NCBI GenBank assembly: GCA_035943935.1
Contig: DASZBR010000017.1
Coordinates: 1-64,000, forward strand
Direction: 5' to 3'
Origin: DASZBR01 sp035943935
GTDB lineage: Bacteria; Pseudomonadota; Gammaproteobacteria; DASZBR01
DNA length: 64,000 nucleotides
Below are positions 9,087 through 17,616 of this stretch, piece by piece; within the stretch, counting starts at the first letter, position 1, and every line of letters begins with the position of its first letter. The notes below the pieces were generated by a model. That model made no database searches and was not told where the DNA came from. It saw only the letters and a list, made by a program, of their open reading frames with translations. The position numbers and the translations under genes are program-made.

Positions 9087-10925
9087 ATGGAAGAGGTATT
9101 ACCCCCCGTTTCAAAAACAGCTTGGACTGAGTTGTTTCATTCCCTCAAACTTTTACCTGATTATCAAGATATCGATATAACCGTTACTGATGATGAGTTG
9201 GTCATTACCGCAGACACGCCTGAAAAACTTGCAGCGGTTAAACAACATCTTCAAGACAATTTATTTATTCCTGAAAATCTTCTCCAAAATGTCAAAACGA
9301 AATTGCATGATGTGAATGCTGATGATGCAGATATGGTGAGGGCAAGAGCGGTTTATCGTGTGCAATATGCTGACCAAGCACCTCCTGCGCCTAAACAAGG
9401 TGATGGAGTCGGTATTTTTGAGCGGGTGTTTGGCGAAGAATTTACCTTAAGCCAAGATATGAAAGTAAAAGTGTCCTGGAAAACTTTATTTGAAGAACGT
9501 CCAGGAATGACGGTATTAATGTCAAAAAATCCTGTGGATGATCTCATAAAAGGGATTTGTTCAAGATGGACCAATGAAGTAACGCTAAAAGCGTCTCAAA
9601 TTCCACTGTTTAATTTACGCCGTTTGTATATGGGGAAACCCATGCTGGGCGCAGATGATGCCGAAGATTTAGACTTTCATATGGCGGATTTGGAATTATT
9701 GCAGCGGTGTTTTGGGTTTGTCGAAAAAGACGGAAAGACTTATTTTTATTGTGATTATGATTTACTTTATAAAACATTGTTTGCACCTGAAATTAAAGAA
9801 GTAGTCTCACAAGAAGTATCAAGAGCTGCTGCAGAAAGATCTCGCTCGAGTTTGCATATCGGTAAAAAGCATTTAATTGCTTACATGAGGCAGATATTTA
9901 CAGAAGGTCTGGTCATGGAGTTGTTGTCTCAGGAACCTCCCGTCGCACAACCATTTTTATTGCCTTCACCGGTAAGTCAGGCGGCGAGAAGCGCTGTGAT
10001 TTTAATGCTTGATACCAGTGGAAGTATGGAAAGAAAAGATGGCGCGTATGAAAAAAATGTATTGGCACTTGTTCAGGAATTAGCGAAACGATGCAAGGGC
10101 GAAAATGATTTGTTGTACATCGTACCGTTTTCAGACAAACCCAATCCTGAGATTAGAAAATTTTCTTTTTCTGAAATTGCAGAAATCAGTAAAAATCCTG
10201 GTTGGCTTTTGTGCAAGGGAGAGACAAAACTCTACGGGTCATTGCAGCAGTTATTGGTCAGTCCGGAAATGAAAGGTTGTGATCCTCGTCAGGATAATCT
10301 GAGTTTAATTCTGGTAACGGATGGATGCGATAATGTTCAGACGGCTGAAAATAAAGAGAAATTAGACAAACTTGTGAAAAGCAAAGCAGTTGCTGTTCCG
10401 CAATTTTTCACCGTCGGTTATGGACAAAGTTATGATGCTGCGTTGTGCGCACAGCTGACTACTGTCACAGGTGGACATCATCAAGCGCTGACAAATATTT
10501 CTGAGCTTGCAGCGATTAAGCACATTGAGCAAATCGTACGACCTCGAACATTAGTTGAATTTAAGAAAGTGGCCGAAACAATCAGAGAGCAGTTTATTTC
10601 TGTCTATGATACTCCCGTTAAATTAGATGAAACGATTAAAGCAGGGGAACGGTTTTGCATCAATGGTCGAGAGATGATTTTTGGGGCGCGTGAAGTGGTT
10701 GTGCAACGCCTTGAAGTTGAAGAACCCGTTCAAGAAGAAGCACCACAAGAGGCTGCGCCAAGAAGAGGCGTTTTCGGCAACTTCTTTTTACCCTGGGCAC
10801 AGCGGTCAGGTTTCTTTAACACTGAGTTTTATCAACGGAACCAGAGAGCTACCGCAAAGCCAGTATTGCCTGTGGGAGCTTTGCCTCAATCTCCGCCATC
10901 ACCAAGGTCATCGAGGGGAAAATAA
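9087..10925 (+). CDS. Von Willebrand factor A domain-containing protein
   Basis: This 612-residue protein has a VWA domain from about residue 300 to 480. The metal-ion-dependent adhesion motif DTSGS begins at Asp309, and the second metal loop LVTDGCDN has Asp412. The N-terminal 290 residues and the C-terminal 130, with a glutamate-rich patch (VEEPVQEEAPQEAA) and a Pro/Ser/Arg-rich tail, match nothing I recognise. No signal peptide is visible. AAGGAG lies 10 bases before the ATG. It is divergent from the SET operon and sits with it between glmU and glmS. VWA domains usually mediate protein-protein contacts; the partner here is unknown. Confidence 0.75.
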   Translation: MEEVLPPVSKTAWTELFHSLKLLPDYQDIDITVTDDELVITADTPEKLAAVKQHLQDNLFIPENLLQNVKTKLHDVNADDADMVRARAVYRVQYADQAPPAPKQGDGVGIFERVFGEEFTLSQDMKVKVSWKTLFEERPGMTVLMSKNPVDDLIKGICSRWTNEVTLKASQIPLFNLRRLYMGKPMLGADDAEDLDFHMADLELLQRCFGFVEKDGKTYFYCDYDLLYKTLFAPEIKEVVSQEVSRAAAERSRSSLHIGKKHLIAYMRQIFTEGLVMELLSQEPPVAQPFLLPSPVSQAARSAVILMLDTSGSMERKDGAYEKNVLALVQELAKRCKGENDLLYIVPFSDKPNPEIRKFSFSEIAEISKNPGWLLCKGETKLYGSLQQLLVSPEMKGCDPRQDNLSLILVTDGCDNVQTAENKEKLDKLVKSKAVAVPQFFTVGYGQSYDAALCAQLTTVTGGHHQALTNISELAAIKHIEQIVRPRTLVEFKKVAETIREQFISVYDTPVKLDETIKAGERFCINGREMIFGAREVVVQRLEVEEPVQEEAPQEAAPRRGVFGNFFLPWAQRSGFFNTEFYQRNQRATAKPVLPVGALPQSPPSPRSSRGK

Positions 10926-10946
10926 GCTAAACTGCTCTCTTTTAAT

Positions 10947-11020
10947 CCCGGATTCCGTTTCACTCCATCCGGGCTACGGGAGTATATAAGTAGCCCGGAT
11001 GGAGCGTAGCGAAATCCGGG
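10947..11020. repeat. REP-like inverted pair between the VWA gene and glmS
   Basis: Two 31-base arms (10947-10977 and 10990-11020) are near-perfect reverse complements around a 12-base spacer. The arm core is GTAGCCCGGATGGAGCGTAG followed by CGAAATCCGGG. The same element occurs as an inverted pair at 21365-21446, so it is a dispersed repeat of the REP/BIME kind. It may act as a transcript end for the VWA gene or as a processing site ahead of glmS. Confidence 0.85.
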
Positions 11021-11039
11021 AAATATTCCGGAGAAAATT

Positions 11040-12875
11040 ATGTGTGGAATCGTCGGAGCTGTCGCGCAACGTGATGTCGCCCCTATCTTATTAGAGGGTC
11101 TCAAAAGACTTGAGTATAGAGGCTATGATTCTGCTGGCATGGCCGTCATAAATTCTCATGGAAAATTGGTGCGAGAAAGAGCCGTGGGTAAAGTCAAAGA
11201 ATTAGCCGATGCACTCGACGCAAAACCATTATTAGGGAAAATTGGGATTGGTCATACACGATGGGCAACACACGGAAAACCCAGCGAAGATAATGCCCAT
11301 CCGATGTTTTCTCACGGTCGAATTGGTGTGGTACATAACGGTATTATAGAAAACCATGAAGAATTGCGTGAAGTATTACTCGATCTTGGCTATAAATTTG
11401 ACTCAGAAACCGATACTGAAATCATCGCGCATTTATTACATCATGAATTAAAAATTGAAAACGAATTAGTAAAAGCCGTTGTAAAAACAGTTGCACAATT
11501 AAGTGGCGCTTATGCATTGGCTATTATCGATACAGAAAATCCGGGTAATTTAATTGCGGTTCGTGCCGGAAGTCCGTTAGTGATTGGTTTAGGCATTGGC
11601 GAAAATTTTATTGCGTCAGACCATTTGGCTTTATTACCTGTCTCACAAAAATTTATTTATCTCGAAGAGGGCGATGTTGCGTCTATTACACGCGAAAAAA
11701 TAAATATTATAGATAGCAAAGGCAAGTCAGTAACACGCAAAACAAAAACGATAGATCTGGCCCATGATGTGGCTGAACGTGGTCAGTACAGACATTACAT
11801 GTTGAAAGAAATTTTTGAACAACCCGAGGCTATCTCTAATACTTTAGAAGGTAGGCTGACGCGTCAGGGTGTCTCTGCAGATATTTTTGGTGCGAAAGCC
11901 CATAAAATATTTTCCGAAATTAAACATATCCAAATCGCTGCGTGTGGAACCAGCTATCATGCTGGATTAGTCGCAAAATATTGGTTAGAAGCGGTTGCGG
12001 GAATTCCGTGTCAAGTTGAAGTTGCGAGTGAGTGGCGATATCGCACACCGGTCGTTCAACCCAAAACTTTATTTATAACCTTATCTCAATCCGGTGAGAC
12101 AGCTGATACATTGGCTGCACAAAAAGCAGCAAAAGAGTTAGGTTATTTCTCAACACTGTCTATTTGCAATGTTCCTGAAAGTAGCTTGATGAGGGGTGCA
12201 GAATTATCCATGCTGATGCACGCCGGTCCTGAAATTGGTGTGGCGTCGACAAAAGCATTTACCAGTTTATTAGTCTGTTTATGGATGCTGACATTAATAT
12301 TAGCCAAAATTCATAAAAATATCGACACAGAAACAGAGTTGGATTTATTGGATCAATTGCGAAAAATTCCCAAGAAAATAGAAGAGTGCTTAGCGCTCAA
12401 CGATAAAATTCAACATCTCGCCGAATTATTTAAAGATAAAGAACATGCATTATTTATTGGCCGAGGTACGCAGTATCCTATTGCCTTGGAAGGCGCGCTG
12501 AAATTAAAAGAAATTTCCTATATTCACGCTGAGGGTTATCCGGGTGGTGAATTAAAACACGGGCCCATTGCGTTACTCGATAAAGATATGCCGGTGATAG
12601 TGTTAGCGCCGCATGATAATTTAATTGAAAAATTAAAGTCGAATATTCAGGAGATTCATTCTCGCGGAGCGCAGTTAATTATTTTTGCGGATAGCGCATC
12701 GAAGATTTCGCCGAGTAAACATATGGATATTTTGATTATGCCGGAAAGTGATCCGTATTTAGCGCCAATTTTGTATACCATTCCGTTACAATTATTGTCC
12801 TATCATGTGGCGGTGTTGAAGGGTACGGATGTGGATCAGCCGAGGAATTTAGCTAAATCTGTTACTGTGGAGTAA
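11040..12875 (+). CDS. glmS: Glutamine-fructose-6-phosphate aminotransferase (isomerizing)
   Basis: GlmS makes glucosamine-6-phosphate from fructose-6-P and glutamine, the first step toward UDP-GlcNAc. The protein begins MCGIVGAVAQ, so Cys2 becomes the N-terminal nucleophile of the glutaminase domain after Met removal. Two SIS domains follow (CGTSYHAGLVAKYW, SQSGETADT, HGPIALLDKDMPVI), and it ends in the typical DQPRNLAKSVTVE. The 611-residue length is normal. It shares a pathway with glmU but is separated from it here by about 4 kb of inserted genes. Confidence 0.98.
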   Translation: MCGIVGAVAQRDVAPILLEGLKRLEYRGYDSAGMAVINSHGKLVRERAVGKVKELADALDAKPLLGKIGIGHTRWATHGKPSEDNAHPMFSHGRIGVVHNGIIENHEELREVLLDLGYKFDSETDTEIIAHLLHHELKIENELVKAVVKTVAQLSGAYALAIIDTENPGNLIAVRAGSPLVIGLGIGENFIASDHLALLPVSQKFIYLEEGDVASITREKINIIDSKGKSVTRKTKTIDLAHDVAERGQYRHYMLKEIFEQPEAISNTLEGRLTRQGVSADIFGAKAHKIFSEIKHIQIAACGTSYHAGLVAKYWLEAVAGIPCQVEVASEWRYRTPVVQPKTLFITLSQSGETADTLAAQKAAKELGYFSTLSICNVPESSLMRGAELSMLMHAGPEIGVASTKAFTSLLVCLWMLTLILAKIHKNIDTETELDLLDQLRKIPKKIEECLALNDKIQHLAELFKDKEHALFIGRGTQYPIALEGALKLKEISYIHAEGYPGGELKHGPIALLDKDMPVIVLAPHDNLIEKLKSNIQEIHSRGAQLIIFADSASKISPSKHMDILIMPESDPYLAPILYTIPLQLLSYHVAVLKGTDVDQPRNLAKSVTVE

Positions 12876-12879
12876 TACT

Positions 12880-13263
12880 ATGATTATTTTAGGTGAAGTA
12901 AATGTTGAACCTTTGTTTAAAGCAAAGCAACGATTTGATACCTTTTCGGCAAATTTGAATACGGATCAAGATAAAGCTGGAGCTATTCAATCGTTTGAGT
13001 TTTGTTATGAATTGAGTTGGAAGACGCTGAAGAGAATTTTGCGCGTAAAAGGTATTGAAGTTTCTTCTCCGCATGATGCTTTCCGTGAAGCAGCGAAAAA
13101 CAAATTAATAGATAATGTTGAACAGTGGTTTGAATTCTTGGAAGGTCGAAATCAAACAACACATACCTATAGTGAAGTTTATGTTAATGAAGTGGTTCAG
13201 TTATTTCCTGCTTTTAAAAAAGCATTAGAGTCTCTGGTAGAGAAAATTAAAGGACTAAAATGA
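12880..13263 (+). CDS. HEPN-domain protein (HI0074-type nucleotidyltransferase substrate-binding family)
   Basis: A 127-residue, all-helical protein. Residues 90-95 read RNQTTH, the R-X4-H motif of HEPN ribonuclease toxins, in the family context WFEFLEGRNQTTHTY. It starts five bases after the glmS stop and overlaps the next gene by 4 bases (ATGA). Together they form a HEPN/MNT pair, a known class of toxin-antitoxin modules in which the MNT partner can silence HEPN by adding nucleotides. That mechanism is inferred from the family. Confidence 0.85.
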   Translation: MIILGEVNVEPLFKAKQRFDTFSANLNTDQDKAGAIQSFEFCYELSWKTLKRILRVKGIEVSSPHDAFREAAKNKLIDNVEQWFEFLEGRNQTTHTYSEVYVNEVVQLFPAFKKALESLVEKIKGLK

Positions 13264-13574
13264 TTCAGTTAGAAAGAGAACATTACACCATAGTGGGAGA
13301 GATTTTAGCAAAATACCCCTATCAATTTTATGTTTACGGCTCTCGCTCCAAAGGCGCTGCTAAACCATTGTCAGATTTGGATTTATGCTGCAAAGAAAAT
13401 ATACCGCTTAATATCCTTGCTCATATTAATGAGGACTTTGAAAATTCCAGGTTGCCTTTTAAAGTTGAGGTGGTAATTTGGGATAAGCTTACGAAAGATT
13501 TCCAAGAGCTGATCACAAAAGATTTAAAACCTTTTATTTTGCAGGAAGAAAGGAACAAAGGCGTGTCGATGTAA
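13260..13574 (+). CDS. MNT-type nucleotidyltransferase (HI0073 family), antitoxin of the HEPN pair
   Basis: A 104-residue minimal nucleotidyltransferase. The signature YGSRSKGAAKPLSDLDL gives the GS motif (Gly27-Ser28) and the metal-binding acids Asp39 and Asp41; Glu70 in KVEVV stands where the third acid is expected. It overlaps the HEPN gene by 4 bases and ends three bases from the convergent zinc exporter gene. Confidence 0.87.
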   Translation: MIQLEREHYTIVGEILAKYPYQFYVYGSRSKGAAKPLSDLDLCCKENIPLNILAHINEDFENSRLPFKVEVVIWDKLTKDFQELITKDLKPFILQEERNKGVSM

Positions 13575-13576
13575 AA

Positions 13577-14557
13577 TCAACACGTCTCCACCCGCCCACA
13601 CGGATTTTCCAAACTCCCACGCTCAACTTGCAACGTCACATGCGCAATCTGAAAATGTTTTTTTAGATAATCATTTATTTCATGAAAGTCATGATCAGAA
13701 AATATTCTTTCGGGACACACTAAGTGAGCTGTCAGCGCCGTTTCTTTCGTACTTAATGCCCAAATATGCAAATCATGAACCGCTTTGACACCGTCTAGTT
13801 TGAATAAATAGCCTTTCACTTTTTCTTGATTTATTTTCTTGGGAACCGCATCGATAATTAAATTAATGGAATCTCGCATTAATCCCCAGCTGCTGAATAA
13901 TATCGTGATGGCGAGTGCTAAGCCGACCAGTGGATCCAGCCATAGCCAATGGGTAAACAAAACAACCGCGCCTGTGATTACTACCCCTAAAGATAGCACT
14001 GCATCGCCAGCAAGATGCATAAATGCGCTTTTAATATTTAAATCATCTTCGGCGTTTTTAATAAATAATAAAGCGGTTCCGCCGTTGACGAGGATTCCCA
14101 ATCCCGCGACGATCATAATAATATTTTCATGGATATTAACAGGATTTAATAATCTTAATATGGACTCATAGCCGATCACGCCTGTTGCTAAAACGAGTAG
14201 CAATGCATTGCTCATGGCAGCTAATACGGTGGTTTTCTTATAACCATAGCTATAGCGTTTCGACGCGGGTTTCGTGAGTAAATAATTCGCGAACCAGGCA
14301 AAGACCAGCCCGACGACGTCACCCAAATTATGTCCGGCATCGGCGAGCAAACTCATGGAATTGGCCATCAAGGCATAAATGACTTCGACGATAACAAATC
14401 CCAGATTAAGACCGGTTGCTATTAAGAAAGCCTTTTGATTGGAAAAATTTCCATGATGATGTCCATGGCTGTGGTCGTGTCCGTGTCCATGGTCGTCATG
14501 ATCGTGATCATGGTCGTGATCTTGGTGTTCGTGAGAGCCGTGATGTTCATGTGCCAT
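13577..14557 (-). CDS. Cation diffusion facilitator, Zn(II)-type exporter (CzcD/ZitB-like)
   Basis: A 326-residue inner membrane antiporter. The first 36 residues are extremely rich in His and Asp (for example HDHDHDHDDHGHGHDHSHGH), a typical cytoplasmic metal-binding tail. Six membrane helices follow. The metal site motifs HNLGD (His76, Asp80) and HLAGD (His181, Asp185) match zinc-transporting CDF proteins. A C-terminal cytoplasmic domain follows (DGVKAVHDLHIWAL). It probably exports zinc, which could matter inside a phagosome; that role is inference. Confidence 0.93.
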   Translation of the reverse strand: MAHEHHGSHEHQDHDHDHDHDDHGHGHDHSHGHHHGNFSNQKAFLIATGLNLGFVIVEVIYALMANSMSLLADAGHNLGDVVGLVFAWFANYLLTKPASKRYSYGYKKTTVLAAMSNALLLVLATGVIGYESILRLLNPVNIHENIIMIVAGLGILVNGGTALLFIKNAEDDLNIKSAFMHLAGDAVLSLGVVITGAVVLFTHWLWLDPLVGLALAITILFSSWGLMRDSINLIIDAVPKKINQEKVKGYLFKLDGVKAVHDLHIWALSTKETALTAHLVCPERIFSDHDFHEINDYLKKHFQIAHVTLQVERGSLENPCGRVETC

Positions 14558-14621
14558 AGTGAAGTCCTGTGGTAAAATTCAGGCCATTTTATCGCTTTTT
14601 AGAACAGAAGGCATCTACTCT

Positions 14622-15260
14622 ATGATTCATGAAACTGCTCGTATCAATATGATTAAACAACAGTGCCGCGCTTGGAATGTCTTGGATGACGATATATTGG
14701 ATTTATTTAAGAAAGTCCCTCGTGAGCATTTTGTGCCACATAAATTTGAATCTCTGGCGTTTGCGGATACACAAATTCCGTTAGGTCATGAGCAAGTGAT
14801 GTTAGCCCCGAAAGAAGAAGCGCGTATTCTCAAGGCGGTAAATATCCAACCCAATGATAGGGTTTTAGAAGTGGGAACGGGCAGTGGATTTTTTACAGCA
14901 CTCTTAGCCCAAAAAGCTAAGCATGTAGATAGTGTGGATATTTTTGAAGATTTTGTAGAGACAGCCTCTAAAAAATTAGCTGAATTAAAGATCCATAATA
15001 TTACGGTTAAAACTTCAGATGCATCTTTGGGTTATAACAAAAATACGCAGTATGATGTAATTATTTTAACTTCTTCTGTATTAGAAATTCCCAAACACTT
15101 TCTGCACCAATTATCTGAGCACGGCAGATTGTTTGTTTTCATAGGCAATTCGCCCTTAGTAGAAGCAACACTTATTACTCACCATAAAACCGAAAAATTA
15201 TTTGAGACATGGGTGCCACCGTTGATTGATGCGGAGAAGCGTCAAAAATTTGTTTTTTAA
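14622..15260 (+). CDS. Protein-L-isoaspartate O-methyltransferase family protein
   Basis: A 212-residue protein with the Pcm fold. PREHFVPHKFESLAFADTQI is the family's N-terminal signature, and VLEVGTGSGFFTALLA is the S-adenosylmethionine-binding motif. The usual substrate segment of true Pcm (such as QTISQPYIVA) reads GHEQVMLAPKEEARIL here, so it is the divergent Pcm-like branch, and repair of isoaspartate is not certain. I chose the ATG at 14622 because GAAGG precedes it; an upstream start at 14559 would collide with the promoter region shared with the zinc exporter. Confidence 0.82.
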   Translation: MIHETARINMIKQQCRAWNVLDDDILDLFKKVPREHFVPHKFESLAFADTQIPLGHEQVMLAPKEEARILKAVNIQPNDRVLEVGTGSGFFTALLAQKAKHVDSVDIFEDFVETASKKLAELKIHNITVKTSDASLGYNKNTQYDVIILTSSVLEIPKHFLHQLSEHGRLFVFIGNSPLVEATLITHHKTEKLFETWVPPLIDAEKRQKFVF

Positions 15261-15327
15261 AATACGATGAATCCATTGACGCTTAAAAATAAAAAGTTTA
15301 TTTTAGATAAAACCTATTGAGGTAAAA

Positions 15328-15546
15328 ATGATGAAATCCATAAAATCGATTAAGCCAGATGAAATATCTGAAACTTCTCTCTTGTTAGAATTTGTGCGCC
15401 AGGGTGACCTTGCGGTTAAAGAAGGACGGTGTAAGCCATTGAAACAAGTATTTGCAGAACTTCGTGAACGAATAAAAAGGATGAAGACTTTACATGAAAG
15501 TATATTTAATAATAATTACACCGGAAGCAGAGAGAGACATCAATAA
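15328..15546 (+). CDS. Putative antitoxin of a ParE-type module, copy A
   Basis: A 72-residue protein with the pattern LLLEFVRQGD, then KEGRCKPLKQVFAELRERI, which resembles the C-terminal toxin-binding segment of ParD- or Phd-like antitoxins. GAGG lies before the ATG. Its 3' end overlaps the toxin gene by 53 bases. It is clearly homologous to the antitoxin at 17077. The family name is tentative; the pairing with a ParE-like toxin is the stronger argument. Confidence 0.7.
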   Translation: MMKSIKSIKPDEISETSLLLEFVRQGDLAVKEGRCKPLKQVFAELRERIKRMKTLHESIFNNNYTGSRERHQ

Positions 15547-15841
15547 TATTGGGTCTTATGTTGCACTGAACGATTTGCCCGGAAAAGCTACCGATTTATG
15601 TGATGCACTTGAAAGAAAGTGTGACAGCCTCTCTTATGTTCCCCAGCGTGGCCGATGCGTGCCTGAGTTTAAAAATATAGATGTTTTTGATATCTTCGAA
15701 ATTTTCTACAAACCTTACCGCATTGTCTATAAAATTCTCAATACTAGTGTTGTAATTTATGGGGTTTTTGATGGCAGGCGCGACTTAAAAGAAGTGTTGC
15801 CTCATCGAGTGCTAGGTCGAACAGTGTTTGAATACCATTGA
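15494..15841 (+). CDS. ParE/RelE-superfamily toxin, copy A
   Basis: A 115-residue ParE-like toxin. Typical features are IITPEAERDINNIGSYVA at the N-terminus, GKATDLCDALERKCDSL, the conserved PQRGRCVPEF, and YRIVYKI...VIYGVFDGRRDL at the C-terminus. Family members inhibit DNA gyrase or cut mRNA; which of the two is not visible here. It overlaps the antitoxin by 53 bases. Its near twin lies 1.7 kb downstream at 17240. Confidence 0.85.
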   Translation: MKVYLIIITPEAERDINNIGSYVALNDLPGKATDLCDALERKCDSLSYVPQRGRCVPEFKNIDVFDIFEIFYKPYRIVYKILNTSVVIYGVFDGRRDLKEVLPHRVLGRTVFEYH

Positions 15842-15865
15842 TCTATTTTTAAAAAGGAAATAAAT

Positions 15866-17038
15866 ATGAATTTTCAAAAAATCACCGACGTCTGTGACAA
15901 ATACATCAATCTCGGCGATTTAGCCGGCACACAAACTCTCGTCTATCACAAAGGCAACATTGTTCATCATGAAAATAAAGGTTTTCGTGATCTCGAGAAA
16001 AAATTACCTATCGAAAACAATTCTATATTCAGAATTTATTCCATGACAAAACCGGTGACCTGTGTCGCGGCCATGATGTTATATGATAAAAATAAATTTA
16101 AATTAGATACGCCTGTGTCTGAATTTATTCCCGAGTTTAAACAGACTGAAGTATTTGTAAGTGGAACGGCAGACGATTTTAAAACCCAAAAACCCGAGCG
16201 TGAAATAACCATGGGCGATTTATTAAGTCATACCTCAGGAATTACGTATGATTTTATGTATATGTCTGTTGTTGATGAGTTGTATCGAAAGGCCAATATA
16301 CAAGGTTTAAATCCACAGCAGCCGTTAGCAGAAATGGCAAAATTGATTGCGCAACAGCCGTTGTTATTTTCGCCGGGAAAGCATTGGGCGTATGGTTTGT
16401 CCATAGATATTATAGGCCGTGTGGTTGAAGTGATTTCAGGAAAATCATTACGTGATTATTTTAAACAAGAAATTTTTGAGCCATTACATATGCTTGATAC
16501 GGATTTTTATGTACCCAAAGAAAAGCAGGATAGATTTGCAGGAAATTATCTCAAAGAGCAAACGTTAGTTTTATGTGATGATCCTAAAACGGGCCAATTC
16601 AGTAAGCCACCCCTCTGTGATTTTGGGGGTGGCGGATTGGTGTCGACGACAGAGGATTATTTGAAATTTTGTGTGATGTTATTAAATAACGGTCATGCAA
16701 ACGGCAAACAATTTTTAACGTCTGAGACAATAAAATTAATGACACAAAATCATCTTCCGACAGATATTAATCATTATATGTTAAATGGCCCGAGTCCTTT
16801 TATTCCGGATCAAGCAGGCATGGGATTGGTTTTTGGCTTGAAATTATCAGGTTCGCCGGTGAGTGGAAATGTGGGATCGTACGGATGGGGTGGTGCGGCG
16901 CACACGTCATTTTTTATTGATCCTAAAGCTGAATTAATTGCCATTTTTATGACACAACTTTTTCCGCCAGATTATAAAATAGAAATAAATAATGATTTTC
17001 GAACGGCGGTGTATGAATCCATTGACGCTCAAAAATAA
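15866..17038 (+). CDS. Serine hydrolase, class C beta-lactamase / EstB-like family
   Basis: A 390-residue member of the beta-lactamase-like esterase superfamily. The catalytic SxxK is SMTK at residues 59-62 and the second motif is YGL with Tyr176; a WGGAAHT segment near residue 335 takes the place of the third motif. No signal peptide is evident, so it probably acts in the cytoplasm as an esterase or amidase rather than as a secreted beta-lactamase. It sits between two copies of the toxin-antitoxin module, and its last codons are duplicated upstream at 15267. Confidence 0.85.
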   Translation: MNFQKITDVCDKYINLGDLAGTQTLVYHKGNIVHHENKGFRDLEKKLPIENNSIFRIYSMTKPVTCVAAMMLYDKNKFKLDTPVSEFIPEFKQTEVFVSGTADDFKTQKPEREITMGDLLSHTSGITYDFMYMSVVDELYRKANIQGLNPQQPLAEMAKLIAQQPLLFSPGKHWAYGLSIDIIGRVVEVISGKSLRDYFKQEIFEPLHMLDTDFYVPKEKQDRFAGNYLKEQTLVLCDDPKTGQFSKPPLCDFGGGGLVSTTEDYLKFCVMLLNNGHANGKQFLTSETIKLMTQNHLPTDINHYMLNGPSPFIPDQAGMGLVFGLKLSGSPVSGNVGSYGWGGAAHTSFFIDPKAELIAIFMTQLFPPDYKIEINNDFRTAVYESIDAQK

Positions 17039-17076
17039 AAAGCTTATTTTAGAAAAAACCTGTTGAGGTAAAACTT

Positions 17077-17292
17077 ATGCAATCCAAAAAGACGATTACA
17101 ATTGACAAAGCGCTAGAGACATTTCTCTTGTTAGAATTCGTGCGTCAAGGTGATCGTGACTATCAAGAAGGAAGATGTATACCCTTAGAACAAGCATTTG
17201 CTGAAGTTCATGAAGAAATAGAAAGGATGAAAGTTTTATATGCAGACATATTCAATAATAATCAGACCAGAGGCGAAGAAAGATCTAATTGA
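17077..17292 (+). CDS. Putative antitoxin of a ParE-type module, copy B
   Basis: A 71-residue homologue of the antitoxin at 15328, sharing FLLLEFVRQGD, EGRC.PLEQAFAE and the FNNNQT tail. It has the same GAGGTAAAA leader and the same long overlap with its toxin (53 bases). The N-terminal third, presumably DNA-binding, is the least conserved part between the copies, which would fit separate regulation of each module. Confidence 0.7.
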   Translation: MQSKKTITIDKALETFLLLEFVRQGDRDYQEGRCIPLEQAFAEVHEEIERMKVLYADIFNNNQTRGEERSN

Positions 17293-17587
17293 TATTTGGT
17301 CTTACGTTGCCTTCAATGATTTACCTGGAAAGGCTGATGTATTGTATGAGCTTCTCAAAGAGAAATGTTATAGCCTTTCTTATATTCCTCAGCGCGGTCG
17401 ATGTGTGCCTGAGTTTAAAAATATAGGTATTTTCGATATCTACGAAATTCTCTCTAAACCCTATCGAATAGTTTATAAAATTCAAAACACAAGTGTTGTT
17501 ATCTATGGAGTTTTTGATGGGAGACGAGAGTTAAGCGAAATATTGTCTAATAGAGTGTTCGGAAGCTCGAAACTTGAATACAATTGA
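17240..17587 (+). CDS. ParE/RelE-superfamily toxin, copy B
   Basis: A 115-residue toxin closely similar to the one at 15494. It keeps IIRPEAKKDLIDIWSYVA, LPGKADVLYELL, PQRGRCVPEF and YRIVYKI...IYGVFDGRREL. Both copies are intact and of equal length, so neither looks like a decayed duplicate. It is followed by an oxidoreductase gene whose ribosome site lies just after the toxin stop codon. Confidence 0.85.
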   Translation: MQTYSIIIRPEAKKDLIDIWSYVAFNDLPGKADVLYELLKEKCYSLSYIPQRGRCVPEFKNIGIFDIYEILSKPYRIVYKIQNTSVVIYGVFDGRRELSEILSNRVFGSSKLEYN

Positions 17588-17616
17588 CAGATGTTTTTAA
17601 ACAAGGAGCTACTCAT

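Larger units (their letters stand above)
15264..15868. repeat. Direct repeat, copy A (hydrolase 3' scar plus toxin-antitoxin module)
   Basis: This stretch matches 17010-17620 along its length: a shared block ending a hydrolase gene (ATGAATCCATTGACGCT, then an A-rich run and TTATTTTAGA), the GAGGTAAAA ribosome site, the antitoxin and toxin genes, and the spacer with its TTTTTAAA run before the next ATG. In copy A the first bases preserve the last codons of a serine hydrolase (reading ESIDA then stop) with no hydrolase gene in front, so it is a duplication scar directly abutting the methyltransferase stop codon. Confidence 0.8.

Noticed and set aside
10681..10989. 102-codon open frame overlapping the VWA gene end and the REP pair
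   Set aside because: It lies in another frame of the VWA gene and its end is encoded by the repeat; no ribosome site or family match.
13839..14171. 110-codon open frame on the plus strand opposite the zinc exporter
   Set aside because: It is antisense to a well-supported CDF gene and encodes no recognisable motif; the long His-rich and membrane-coding composition gives open frames by chance.
14461..14550. CAT/GAT-rich repeats as a tandem repeat array
   Set aside because: They encode the His/Asp metal-binding tail of the zinc exporter, a common feature of the family.
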